From Mycobacterium sp. 852002-51961_SCH5331710 (lineage in GTDB: Bacteria > Actinomycetota > Actinomycetes > Mycobacteriales > Mycobacteriaceae), in contig NZ_LZSQ01000066.1 in the NCBI RefSeq assembly GCF_001665535.1, positions 1 through 64,000 on the forward strand: a DNA stretch of 64,000 bases. Direction: 5' to 3'. The position numbers and the translations under genes were made by a program. Below the pieces are notes generated by a model. That model saw nothing but the letters and a program-made list of their open reading frames with translations, made no database searches and was not told the origin of the DNA. Of the stretch, positions 49,245 through 57,618 are shown piece after piece (the stretch's first letter is position 1; each line of letters opens with the position of its first letter).

Positions 49245-49288
49245 GATGAATCCTTCCGGGCGCGGAATGGGCAGGGTCCAATTGTGAA

Positions 49289-49317
49289 CAACTGCGATCG
49301 CGTGTGGAGTGTTCCCC
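49289..49317 (-). promoter_or_regulatory. SigH-type promoter for the Rv2466c homologue
   Basis: On the minus strand GGGGAACA is followed by 17 nt and GTTG, fitting the ECF SigH pattern (GGAAC-type -35, GTT -10). A transcript start would lie about 40 nt upstream of the ATG at 49244. The known SigH dependence of Rv2466c supports it. Confidence 0.55.
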
Positions 49318-49432
49318 GCGTCGGCGCCTATAGCGGCCCGCTCCGCGGATCGCGATATGAGAAACGCCTAAGAGTGCAAACGGTGACCGAACCGTGTTCC
49401 TGATGTGACCAATGTGAAGAATCGTTACCGAA

Positions 49433-49816
49433 GTGAACAAACCTGTTGATGTTCGAGTACGCGCTCTGGCGTTAGGGGCCGGTCTGGCGGCAATGGCGAC
49501 AACGTTCGCCGCGCCCGCCCAGGCCGACACGACCGACGACGCCTTCCTGGCCGCGCTCCGCGGTGCGGGCATGACCGTCGACAACCCGGTGAACATGGTC
49601 GCCGTCGGGGAATCCGTGTGCCCGATGCTCGTCGAGCCGGGTAAGAACCTCGCGAAGGTGTACACGCAGGTGTCCGACAACGGCATCCCGCCGGACATCG
49701 CGGCGTTCTTCACCGGCATCGCGATCTCGATGTACTGCCCGCAGATGATGGCCTCGGTCGGCAACGGCACCGTGCTGGACTGGCTGCCCGCGGCGCGGGC
49801 GATACCCGGCTTCTGA
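49433..49816 (+). CDS. Secreted DUF732 protein
   Basis: A 127-aa exported protein. The signal peptide is VRALALGAGLAAMATTFAAPAQA, with cleavage after AQA at about residue 31. The mature DUF732 helical domain follows (DDAFLAALRGAGM, GESVCPML, a second cysteine in ISMYCPQMM), with two cysteines likely bridged. The family is expanded in mycobacteria and its function is unknown. The start is GTG. It lies between the Rv2466c homologue (divergent) and pepN. Confidence 0.85.
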   Translation: MNKPVDVRVRALALGAGLAAMATTFAAPAQADTTDDAFLAALRGAGMTVDNPVNMVAVGESVCPMLVEPGKNLAKVYTQVSDNGIPPDIAAFFTGIAISMYCPQMMASVGNGTVLDWLPAARAIPGF

Positions 49817-49854
49817 CGCGGGACGTGCGACGCGCCGTCGGCCGGCGCGCGCTA

Positions 49855-49860
49855 TAGGTT
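49855..49860 (+). promoter_or_regulatory. TAGGTT -10 box of a probable leaderless pepN promoter
   Basis: TAGGTT lies 6 nt before the pepN GTG. It fits TANNNT and leaderless spacing, and lies 38 bp after the DUF732 stop. Confidence 0.45.
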
Positions 49861-49866
49861 GGTCGC

Positions 49867-52452
49867 GTGGCACTTCCCAACCTGACCCGCGACCAGGCCG
49901 TCGAACGCGCCGCCCTGGTGACCGTCGACAGCTACCGCATCGAACTCGACCTGACCGACGGCGCCGGCAAGCCCGGCGAGCGCACCTTCCGGTCCACGAC
50001 CACCGTCGAATTCGACGCCCTCGCCGGCGCCGACACCTACATCGACATCGCTGCCGACGTGATCCACAGCGCCACGCTCAACGGCCGCGACATCGACGTC
50101 TCCGCCTATGACGAATCCACCGGTATCCCGTTGACCGGATTGGCCGGCCACAACGTCGTCGTCGTCGACGCCGATTGCCGCTACTCCAACACCGGAGAGG
50201 GGCTGCACCGGTTCGTCGACCCGGTCGACGACGAGGTGTATCTGTATTCGCAGTTCGAAACCGCCGACGCCAAGCGGATGTTCGCGTGTTTCGACCAGCC
50301 CGATCTCAAGGCCGCGTTCGACGTGACGGTGACCGCGCCGTCGCACTGGGAGGTCGTCTCCAACGGCGCCACCGTGAGCGTCGAGGATGCCGGCGCCGCC
50401 AAGCGCCACACGTTCGCCGCCACACCGCGCATGAGCACGTATCTGGTGGCGCTCATCGCCGGACCGTACGCGCGCTGGGACGACGTCTATAGCGACGACC
50501 ACGGCGACATCCCGCTCGGGCTGTTCTGCCGCAGCTCGCTGGCCGAGTTCATGGATGCCGAGCGGCTGTTCACCGAGACCAAACAGGGATTCGGGTTCTA
50601 CCACAAGAACTTCGGCGTCCCGTACGCGTTCGGCAAGTACGACCAGTTGTTCGTGCCGGAGTTCAACGCCGGGGCGATGGAGAACGCCGGCGCGGTGACG
50701 TTCCTGGAGGACTACGTCTTCCGCAGCAAGGTCACCCGGGCCTCCTACGAACGGCGCGCGGAGACCGTCCTGCACGAGATGGCGCACATGTGGTTCGGCG
50801 ACCTGGTCACCATGCAGTGGTGGGATGACCTGTGGCTCAACGAGTCGTTCGCGACGTTCGCCTCGGTGCTGTGCCAGGCCGAGGCCACCGAGTACACCGA
50901 GGCGTGGACGACGTTCGCCAATGTCGAGAAGTCGTGGGCGTACCGGCAGGACCAGCTGCCCTCCACACACCCGGTCGCCGCCGACATCCCGGATCTGGCC
51001 GCGGTCGAGGTGAACTTCGACGGGATCACCTACGCCAAGGGCGCCAGCGTGCTCAAGCAGCTGGTCGCCTACGTCGGCGAGGAGGAGTTCCTCTCCGGGC
51101 TGCGGGATTACTTCCGCGACCACGCATTCGGCAACGCCACCTTCGGTGATCTGCTGGGCGCCCTGGAGAAGGCGTCGGGCCGCGACCTGTCCGGATGGGG
51201 CAGGCAGTGGCTCAAGACGACTGGCCTCAACACGCTGCGCCCCGAATTCGATCTCGACGTCGACGGCCGGTTCACCCGGTTCTCCATCGATCAGAGCGGC
51301 GCCGCACCGGGTGCCGGCGAGACCCGCGTGCACCGTCTCGCCGTCGGCGTCTACGACGACGACGGATCCGGCAAGCTGGTCCGGGTGCATCGCGAGGAAC
51401 TCGACGTCGAGGGACCGCGCACCGATGTGCCTGCGCTACAGGGAGTTTCACGCGGCAAGTTGATCCTGGTCAACGACGACGATCTGACCTACTGCTCGCT
51501 GCGGCTGGACCAGGACTCGCTGCAGACCGTGCTGACGCGCATCGCCGACATCGCCGAGCCGTTGCCGCGCACCCTGGCGTGGTCGGCGGCGTGGGAGATG
51601 ACGCGCGAGGCGGAGCTTAAGGCGCGTGACTTCGTGTCGCTGGTGACCAGCGGTGTACACGCCGAGACGGAAGTCGGTGTGCTGCAGCGTCTTCTGCTGC
51701 AGGCGCAGACGGCGTTGAACTCCTATGCCGACCCCGAGTGGGCGCACTCGGAGGGCTGGTCGGCGTTCGCCGACCGGCTGCTGGAACTGGCCCGCGGCGC
51801 CGAGGGCGGCTCGGATCACCAACTGGCGTACGTCAACGCGCTGTGCGGGTCGGTGTTGTCGAGCAGGCACACCGACGTGCTGAAGGCGGTGCTCGACGCG
51901 GATCCCGCCGAGTCCGGACTGGGCGGGCTGGTGGTCGACACCGATCTGCGGTGGCGCATCGTCACCGCGTTGGCCGCGGCGGGCGTCGTCGACTCCGACG
52001 GCGCCGCAACACCGTTCATCGACGCCGAGGCCCAGCGCGACCCGACCGCGGCCGGCAGGCGCCACGCGGCGGCGGCGACCGCGGCGCGTCCGCAGCCGGA
52101 GGTCAAGGCGACGGCGTGGGAGCAGGTCATCGAGGACGACACGCTGCCCAACATCACCGCCCGCGCGATCATCGGCGGCTTCGTGCAGCCGGGTCAGCAG
52201 GATCTGCTGCAGCCGTTCCGCGCCAAGTACTTCGGCGCGATCTCGGGAGTGTGGCAGCGGCGCTCCAGCGAGGTCGCACAGACCGTCGTCATCGGGTTGT
52301 ACCCGTCGTGGGACATCAGCGAGGACGGTCTGGCCGCGGCCGACGAGTTCCTCGCCGACCCCGACGTGCCGCCTCCGCTGCGTCGCCTGGTCATCGAGGG
52401 CCGCGCCGGCGTCGAGCGTTCCCTGCGCGCCCGCGCCTTCGACATCACCTAG
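49867..52452 (+). CDS. pepN: Aminopeptidase N (M1 family)
   Basis: Zinc metallopeptidase of 861 aa removing N-terminal residues from peptides. GAMEN lies at residues 269-273, the zinc motif HEMAH at 303-307 and the second zinc-ligand glutamate at E326 in NESFA. The C-terminal half is the ERAP1-like helical domain. Homologue of Rv2467. The start is GTG with a leaderless-type promoter. No signal peptide, hence cytoplasmic. Confidence 0.96.
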   Translation: MALPNLTRDQAVERAALVTVDSYRIELDLTDGAGKPGERTFRSTTTVEFDALAGADTYIDIAADVIHSATLNGRDIDVSAYDESTGIPLTGLAGHNVVVVDADCRYSNTGEGLHRFVDPVDDEVYLYSQFETADAKRMFACFDQPDLKAAFDVTVTAPSHWEVVSNGATVSVEDAGAAKRHTFAATPRMSTYLVALIAGPYARWDDVYSDDHGDIPLGLFCRSSLAEFMDAERLFTETKQGFGFYHKNFGVPYAFGKYDQLFVPEFNAGAMENAGAVTFLEDYVFRSKVTRASYERRAETVLHEMAHMWFGDLVTMQWWDDLWLNESFATFASVLCQAEATEYTEAWTTFANVEKSWAYRQDQLPSTHPVAADIPDLAAVEVNFDGITYAKGASVLKQLVAYVGEEEFLSGLRDYFRDHAFGNATFGDLLGALEKASGRDLSGWGRQWLKTTGLNTLRPEFDLDVDGRFTRFSIDQSGAAPGAGETRVHRLAVGVYDDDGSGKLVRVHREELDVEGPRTDVPALQGVSRGKLILVNDDDLTYCSLRLDQDSLQTVLTRIADIAEPLPRTLAWSAAWEMTREAELKARDFVSLVTSGVHAETEVGVLQRLLLQAQTALNSYADPEWAHSEGWSAFADRLLELARGAEGGSDHQLAYVNALCGSVLSSRHTDVLKAVLDADPAESGLGGLVVDTDLRWRIVTALAAAGVVDSDGAATPFIDAEAQRDPTAAGRRHAAAATAARPQPEVKATAWEQVIEDDTLPNITARAIIGGFVQPGQQDLLQPFRAKYFGAISGVWQRRSSEVAQTVVIGLYPSWDISEDGLAAADEFLADPDVPPPLRRLVIEGRAGVERSLRARAFDIT

Positions 52453-52539
52453 AACTCCGTTGCGCGGGCGTGCGTGTTCCCACACGACACGCCGCGTCAT
52501 CGCGACGTTTTGCGCACGCTCGCCGGGCATGCTGAGCCC

Positions 52540-52890
52540 GTGGCGATCAGCAGAACCCGCCGGGCCAGGGCGGCCCGCAGGCGCAAGCGTCGGCTCGGCG
52601 CCGTCGACAACGACCTCACGCCACAGCAATGGCAGGCCTTGAAGGATGCGTGGAAGGGCTGCGCCTACTGCGGGGCGACAGACCGAGCGCTCCAGCGCGA
52701 CTGCGTCATGGCGATATCCCGCGGCGGCCGCTACACCATCGACAACGTCGTCCCGGCCTGCGCTTCGTGCAACACCAGCAAGTGCAACGACGAGGTCACC
52801 GCATGGCTGCGGCGCAAACGTCTCGACGAGCGGCGGTTCCTCGAGCGCTACGTCGAGATCCGCGCCGCGCTCGCGGTCGACGCACCCTGA
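52540..52890 (+). CDS. Small HNH endonuclease
   Basis: A 116-aa protein: a basic N-terminus (SRTRRARAARRRKRRLG) followed by an HNH nuclease fold with zinc cysteines CAYCG and CASCNTSK. The core reads VMAISRGGRYTIDNVVPAC; the usual first histidine of HNH (D-H-x-x-P) is read here as D-x-V-M-A, so the catalytic His is not obvious. The start is GTG. It lies between pepN and convergent Rv2468c-type genes. It may be a stand-alone DNA nicking enzyme or a domesticated fragment. Confidence 0.78.
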   Translation: MAISRTRRARAARRRKRRLGAVDNDLTPQQWQALKDAWKGCAYCGATDRALQRDCVMAISRGGRYTIDNVVPACASCNTSKCNDEVTAWLRRKRLDERRFLERYVEIRAALAVDAP

Positions 52891-52923
52891 CGCGCGCTCG
52901 CGCAAAGGCGCGAAAGGTCTGTG

Positions 52924-53409
52924 TCAGGCCGGGGTGACGCCGGCGCTCATCACGCGCACCGCGCTGATCAGGCCGTCCATCAGGTTGCCGTCCTTGAACG
53001 ACGCCGCGGCCGCCGAAACGCCCAACGGTGCGGCCTCTTCGATGCCACGCCCCTTGACGTCGGCTCCGTAGACCACCTCGATCGCGCGCTGGTCGGGCGA
53101 TACCGCCAGCAGCACCGCGTTGTTCGGAGTCGGCACCTGCGCGAGGATCTCGCGCGCGGTGGCCGCCGTGTCGGTGCCGAGGTCGCCGATGTACACGGCG
53201 AAGCGTGCCTTGGCCGCCCGCGAGCCGTACTTGAGCGCGTCGTCGAGGAACACCAGATCCTTGACCGGGAAGGGGTAATCCACCGACAGCGCGCCCGGCT
53301 GCGTGACACCGGAGATGCGACCGCTGGACGTGACCACCCAACCGACGGGCAGATCGGCGCGCTCGACCGCGGCCCGGTGGCCGGTTACTGCAACATCACC
53401 ACTTGCCAC
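52924..53409 (-). CDS. DUF5130 (TPM-like) protein
   Basis: A 161-aa protein, homologue of Rv2468c. The TPM-like fold is suggested by [36 protein letters not shown] and the C-terminal helix. Function unknown. I placed the start at the GTG at 53409, because GGAGG stands 8 nt before it; the TTG five codons upstream overlaps that site. It overlaps the 3' end of ctaJ by 14 bp and is probably co-transcribed. Confidence 0.8.
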   Translation of the reverse strand: MASGDVAVTGHRAAVERADLPVGWVVTSSGRISGVTQPGALSVDYPFPVKDLVFLDDALKYGSRAAKARFAVYIGDLGTDTAATAREILAQVPTPNNAVLLAVSPDQRAIEVVYGADVKGRGIEEAAPLGVSAAAASFKDGNLMDGLISAVRVMSAGVTPA

Positions 53410-53680
53410 TGGCGCCGCCTCCAATCGTCACCGCGTGCGTGTCATGCCCACCCACGTTTCCGCCTTCGGCCGCGGAATCGGCCGCCACGCTGCGCCCGGT
53501 GGCGTGCCCGTGACCGGCCGGCTCGTCGGCCGCCCACAGGATCGGGGCGTGCTTCCAAGGTTCGGACATCTTGTAGGTCGCCGGGTGCGGGCCCTTCTTG
53601 CGCCAGATGAGAGCGGCAAGCACGGCCGTCAGCCCGAGCGGCACCAGAATCAGTAGCGCGTGTGTCAGTGCGGTGCTCAC
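53396..53680 (-). CDS. ctaJ: aa3-type cytochrome oxidase subunit CtaJ
   Basis: A 94-aa single-pass membrane protein. The N-terminal helix ([19 protein letters not shown]) is followed by [27 protein letters not shown], which resembles the small accessory subunit found in the mycobacterial bcc-aa3 supercomplex. In M. smegmatis that gene sits beside the Rv2468c homologue, as I recall it. The His/Gly-rich tail is variable. The start is GTG. Identification rests on position and layout. Confidence 0.7.
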   Translation of the reverse strand: MSTALTHALLILVPLGLTAVLAALIWRKKGPHPATYKMSEPWKHAPILWAADEPAGHGHATGRSVAADSAAEGGNVGGHDTHAVTIGGGASGKW

Positions 53681-53705
53681 GTCGCAAACCGTATACCAGC
53701 CGCGT

Positions 53706-54374
53706 TTACGCCGCGCCTTCGCCCAGATATCGGACCCACGACGGGTCGAGTTCCTTCACGCTCGACAGCAGCCGCCAGTGCTGTCCCTTCGGCGGGACGG
53801 GCACCGTGCGCAGCGACCACCCCAGCTCGGTGAGCAGCCGGTCCGCCTTGCGGTGGTTGCACGTCGAACAGGCCGCCACGCAGTTCTCCCAGGCGTGCGC
53901 CCCGCCGCGGCTGCGGGGAACCACGTGGTCGACGGTGTCGGCCTTGCCGCCGCAGTAGGCGCAGCGGAACCGGTCGCGGTGCATCAGCGCGGCGCGGGTC
54001 ATCGGGATGCGCGCGCGATAAGGCACCCGCACGTAGGTGCGCAGCCGAATCACCGAGGGCACCACGATCGAGCGGGTCGCCGAATGGATCACCGGTCCCC
54101 CGGGATCGTCGTGCACGACGTCGGCCTTCCCGCACATCAACATGATGACCGCTCGGCGCATGGGCAGAGCGGTCAGCGGTTCGTAGGTGGAGTTCAGCAG
54201 GAGGACCCGGCGGCGGCCCCAGATCGAGGCCTCGCTGGTACTCGGCGGATGGATGTCGACGCTGTGCAGCACGCGTGCCTGTGCGCCCGGTACCGCCGAC
54301 CCGGCTAGGGCGGTCGCGGCACCGTGGCTCCGCTGGCCGGCCCTTCTGGACGGGCCTTTCTTGCGATGCGCCAT
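53706..54374 (-). CDS. HNH endonuclease (Rv2469c family)
   Basis: A 222-aa protein with an Arg/Lys-rich N-terminus and an HNH domain in the C-terminal half. The paired cysteines are CAYCGGKAD and [10 protein letters not shown]. The catalytic core [24 protein letters not shown] contains a proper histidine. The ATG at 54374 has GGAGGA 6 nt upstream; the longer frame is not supported. It is fixed next to ctaJ and glbO in mycobacteria, so a housekeeping role is likely, but none is known. Confidence 0.88.
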   Translation of the reverse strand: MAHRKKGPSRRAGQRSHGAATALAGSAVPGAQARVLHSVDIHPPSTSEASIWGRRRVLLLNSTYEPLTALPMRRAVIMLMCGKADVVHDDPGGPVIHSATRSIVVPSVIRLRTYVRVPYRARIPMTRAALMHRDRFRCAYCGGKADTVDHVVPRSRGGAHAWENCVAACSTCNHRKADRLLTELGWSLRTVPVPPKGQHWRLLSSVKELDPSWVRYLGEGAA

Positions 54375-54512
54375 ACGTCCTCCGTCCGACAGTTCACCAC
54401 GGATTCCTGTGAATCGCACGACATTTCTCGACGTGTTCGCAGGTCAATTGGGTGAACATCGGGTGGCGCGCCCGCCTGACCTGGCAATCCAGCAACAGGG
54501 AACAATGGGGGC

Positions 54513-54908
54513 GTGACACAGCCACAGAGGTCGTTCTACGACGAAGTCGGTGGCCACGAGACGTTCCGCGCGATCGTGGCGCGGTTCTACGAGTTGGTCC
54601 GCGAGGACGAGATCCTGCGTCCGCTGTACCCGGAAGAGGACCTCGGGCCCGCCGAGGTGCGGCTGCGGATGTTCCTCGAGCAGTACTGGGGCGGCCCTCG
54701 CACCTACTCCGATCAGCGTGGGCATCCGAGGCTGAGGATGCGCCACGCCCCGTTCCGGATCGGCTACATCGAACGTGACGCGTGGCTGCGGTGCATGCAC
54801 ACCGCGGTCGCCGAGATCGATTCGCAGACGCTCGACGACGAGCACCGCAAGGAACTGCTGGCTTATCTGGAGATGGCCGCCCATTCGATGGTGAACGCGC
54901 CGTTCTGA
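54513..54908 (+). CDS. glbO: Group II truncated haemoglobin O
   Basis: Heme protein of 131 aa binding O2 and interacting with NO and peroxide. Key residues fit trHbO: B10 Tyr26, CD1 Tyr39, proximal His78 (RMRHAPF) and G8 Trp91. These correspond to Y23, Y36, H75 and W88 of the M. tuberculosis protein shifted by three. The start is GTG. The stop overlaps the alpha-glucosidase start (TGATG), so the two are coupled. Homologue of Rv2470. Confidence 0.96.
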   Translation: MTQPQRSFYDEVGGHETFRAIVARFYELVREDEILRPLYPEEDLGPAEVRLRMFLEQYWGGPRTYSDQRGHPRLRMRHAPFRIGYIERDAWLRCMHTAVAEIDSQTLDDEHRKELLAYLEMAAHSMVNAPF

Positions 54909-56473
54909 TGAGCAGCCCCTGGTGGTCGGATACGCTGTTCTACCAGGTGTATCCGCGTTCGTTTCGCGACAGCGACGGTGACGGCGTCGGCGATCTCGAC
55001 GGTGTGACCGCCGGCCTGGGCTACCTCGAGGCGCTCGGCGTCGACGCGATCTGGCTCAATCCGGTGATGGTCTCGCCGATGGCCGACAACGGCTACGACG
55101 TTTCCGATCCGCGCGACGTCGACCCGCTGTTCGGCGGCATGGCCGCGTTGGACCGGCTCATCGCGGCGGCGCACGATCGGGGCATCAAGGTGACGATGGA
55201 CCTGGTGCCCAACCACACCAGCTCCGCGCATCCGTGGTTTGGCGAGGCGTTGGCCGCGCCGCCGGGCAGCATGGAACGCGACCGCTACATATTCCGCGAC
55301 GGCACCGGGCCCGGCGGCTCGCAACCCCCGAACAACTGGGTGTCGATCTTCGGGGGCCCCGCGTGGACCCGGATCACCGAGGCCGACGGCAGCGCGGGTC
55401 AGTGGTACCTGCATCTGTTCGACGCCGAACAGCCCGACCTCAACTGGGACAACCCCGAGGTGTTCGACGACCTCGAGCGGACGCTTCGGTTCTGGCTCGG
55501 TCGCGGGGTGGACGGCTTCCGCATCGACGTCGCGCACGGCATGGCCAAGCCACCGAACCTTCCCGACATGACGATCCCCCGGCGCGAGATGCTGCTGGCC
55601 GAGATGGACGACGATCCGCGCTTCAACAACGACGGCGTCCACGAACTTCACCGCCGCATTCGCCGGGTGTTCGACGACTATCCGGAATCCGTTGCGATCG
55701 GCGAGGTCTGGGTCTACGACAACGAACAGTTCGCCCGCTATGTGCGCCCCGACGAACTGCACCTGGGCTTCAACTTCCGCTTGTTGCGCGCCGCGTTCGA
55801 CGCCGCCGACGTTCGAGAGGCCATCGAAAACTCCTTGGCGGCGGTCGAGTTGGTGGGCGCCGTTCCGACCTGGACGCTGGCCCGCCATGACGTCGAACGC
55901 GAAACCAGCCGCTACGGGGGCGGCAGCGGCGGGTTGGCCCGCGCCAAGGCGATGGCACTGGTGATGCTCGCGCTGCCCGGGCCGGTGTTCGTCTACAACG
56001 GCGAGGAACTGGGGCTGCCGAACGTCGAGCTTCCCGACGAGGCGCTGCGCGACCCCGTGTGGGAGCGGTCCGGGCACACCCGTCGCGGACGCGACGGCAG
56101 CCGGATCCCGATGCCCTGGGACGGTGATGCTCCCCCGTTCGGGTTCTCGACGAACCCCGACACGTGGCTGCCGATTCCTCGGGAGTGGGCGGCGTTGACG
56201 GTCGAGAAGCAGCTGGCCGACCCCGATTCGACGCTGGCGTTCTACCGGCGGGCGTTTGAATTGCGTTCCCGGCGTGCGGAGTTCGATGGGCCGACGGTCG
56301 AGTGGCTGGACTCGCCCGCCGACAGCCTGGTGTTCCACCGCAGCGGCGGGTTGGTGTGCGTGTTGAATGCGGGATCGCGACCCATACCGCTGCCGGAGGG
56401 GCAGGTTCTCCTTGCCAGCGCCGAGGTGTTCGACGGCACTCTGCCGCCCGACGCCGCCGCTTGGCTGGTCTGA
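54908..56473 (+). CDS. aglA: Alpha-glucosidase (GH13)
   Basis: A 521-aa glycoside hydrolase with the (beta/alpha)8 fold. It contains YPRSFRDSDGDGVGDL, DLVPNHTS, the nucleophile D207 (GFRIDVAHG), the acid/base E266 (AIGEVWVYD) and the stabiliser D328 (ARHDVERE; usually NHD, here RHD). It cleaves alpha-1,4-linked glucose, probably trehalose- or maltose-related oligosaccharides. Homologue of Rv2471. A GC hairpin (56477-56496) lies in the convergent gap that follows. Confidence 0.92.
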   Translation: MSSPWWSDTLFYQVYPRSFRDSDGDGVGDLDGVTAGLGYLEALGVDAIWLNPVMVSPMADNGYDVSDPRDVDPLFGGMAALDRLIAAAHDRGIKVTMDLVPNHTSSAHPWFGEALAAPPGSMERDRYIFRDGTGPGGSQPPNNWVSIFGGPAWTRITEADGSAGQWYLHLFDAEQPDLNWDNPEVFDDLERTLRFWLGRGVDGFRIDVAHGMAKPPNLPDMTIPRREMLLAEMDDDPRFNNDGVHELHRRIRRVFDDYPESVAIGEVWVYDNEQFARYVRPDELHLGFNFRLLRAAFDAADVREAIENSLAAVELVGAVPTWTLARHDVERETSRYGGGSGGLARAKAMALVMLALPGPVFVYNGEELGLPNVELPDEALRDPVWERSGHTRRGRDGSRIPMPWDGDAPPFGFSTNPDTWLPIPREWAALTVEKQLADPDSTLAFYRRAFELRSRRAEFDGPTVEWLDSPADSLVFHRSGGLVCVLNAGSRPIPLPEGQVLLASAEVFDGTLPPDAAAWLV

Positions 56474-56476
56474 GTG

Positions 56477-56496
56477 CGCGCCGTCGCGGCGGCGCG
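56477..56496. terminator. CGCGCCG/CGGCGCG hairpin between convergent genes
   Basis: A perfect 7-bp stem with a 6-nt loop lies in the 42-bp gap between aglA and the convergent hypothetical gene. Without a T-run it can only be a weak bidirectional terminator. Confidence 0.3.
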
Positions 56497-56515
56497 AGCG
56501 TGCGCGAAGTGGGCG

Positions 56516-57175
56516 TTACCGCAGGACGATGGCGGGGTCGCCGCGGCGGCGATAGACCGATCCGAACCGTGCGTCGACGCGCAGCCACGTCGGGGTGACG
56601 CGAACCCGCACGATTTCGTCGGCGCCCACCGCCGAACCGGCTTGCGGCAGGAATCCCATTGCGGTCAAGGCGAACACACACCGCATCGGGATGCCGACGC
56701 TGTCGTCGGCGGAACTGACCGCGACGACCTCCTGATCCAGCAGCGAGACCGGTGGGCCCTGACCGCTGGAGTGCTGCTTGACCAAAGCGCCGCCGCGCTC
56801 GGCGAGGTCGAGCACGACACGGGCCGGGACGTCGTCGAGGTGGACGAACCCGGAGTCCGGCGGAAGCGCGCCGCGCCATGCGGAGTCCAGCGCGAAGCCG
56901 GGTTCGACGAAGCCGCTGCGGTCCATCGCCTGTAATCCCGCGGCCAGCGCGTCGGCGCCCGCGGAGAGGTCCGGCGGATTGACCCGGCCCGCAACCACGC
57001 GGGTGGCCAGCACGTCGAATCCCGTTGCCACCCATGCGCCAAACAGGCCGTCGGCGCGTTGACGCAGCCGGATGACGGCGGCCTCGTCGAGGCGTATCGC
57101 CCGCTCGGCGAACGCGGCGAGGTCGTCACGGTGCGCCGCATCGGTGAGCCAGACGCCCCGGTCGGAGGGCGTCAT
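56516..57175 (-). CDS. Conserved hypothetical protein (Rv2474c-like)
   Basis: A 219-aa soluble protein, Asp/Ala/Val-rich. It has an N-terminal helical part (RDDLAAFAERAIRLDEAAVIRLRQRADG) and a beta-rich C-terminal part (EIVRVRVTPTWLRVDARFGSVYRRR). I recognise no motif. The ATG overlaps the thioesterase stop, so it belongs to the gdh-thioesterase transcript. Conserved linkage to gdh in mycobacteria suggests a related but unknown job. Confidence 0.8.
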   Translation of the reverse strand: MTPSDRGVWLTDAAHRDDLAAFAERAIRLDEAAVIRLRQRADGLFGAWVATGFDVLATRVVAGRVNPPDLSAGADALAAGLQAMDRSGFVEPGFALDSAWRGALPPDSGFVHLDDVPARVVLDLAERGGALVKQHSSGQGPPVSLLDQEVVAVSSADDSVGIPMRCVFALTAMGFLPQAGSAVGADEIVRVRVTPTWLRVDARFGSVYRRRGDPAIVLR

Positions 57176-57618
57176 CGTGTCCAGCGCTGCAGGTACTCTT
57201 TTTGCTGCGGCGAAAGACGGTGCAGCCGCTGCTCTTTGATGTGCACGGCGGCCAACTGGGTGTCGGCGATCACCGCCGGCTTCGAATCAGGCGACGCCCC
57301 AACCGACCGCACCTCGTATCCGACGGTGAAGTCGACGGAGCGGACGCGTTTGGACCACATGGTGACTTGCAGCGGCGAATCGATCAGGCGCAGCTGGGCC
57401 TTATACGAGATGTTGACCTCGGCGATGAGCAGTCCGATTGTCTCGATCTCCGGGCCGAACGGCTCACGCAGGAACGGGATCCGGGCCTCCTCGAGGATCG
57501 TCACCATCGTCGCGTGATTGATGTGCTGGTACATGTCGATGTCCGACCACCGCACGTGCACGGGTGCGACGAACCCCGCACCTTCCGCGTTCTGCGCGAG
57601 GTTGCCAGCACCTGTCAT
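57172..57618 (-). CDS. Acyl-CoA thioesterase (hotdog fold, 4-hydroxybenzoyl-CoA type)
   Basis: A 148-aa hotdog protein, homologue of Rv2475c. The active-site region [18 protein letters not shown] carries the Asp of the 4HBT family. ANPAL-type core strands follow ([21 protein letters not shown]). It hydrolyses acyl-CoA esters of unknown chain. It overlaps gdh by 4 bp upstream and the hypothetical gene by 4 bp downstream. Confidence 0.9.
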   Translation of the reverse strand: MTGAGNLAQNAEGAGFVAPVHVRWSDIDMYQHINHATMVTILEEARIPFLREPFGPEIETIGLLIAEVNISYKAQLRLIDSPLQVTMWSKRVRSVDFTVGYEVRSVGASPDSKPAVIADTQLAAVHIKEQRLHRLSPQQKEYLQRWTR

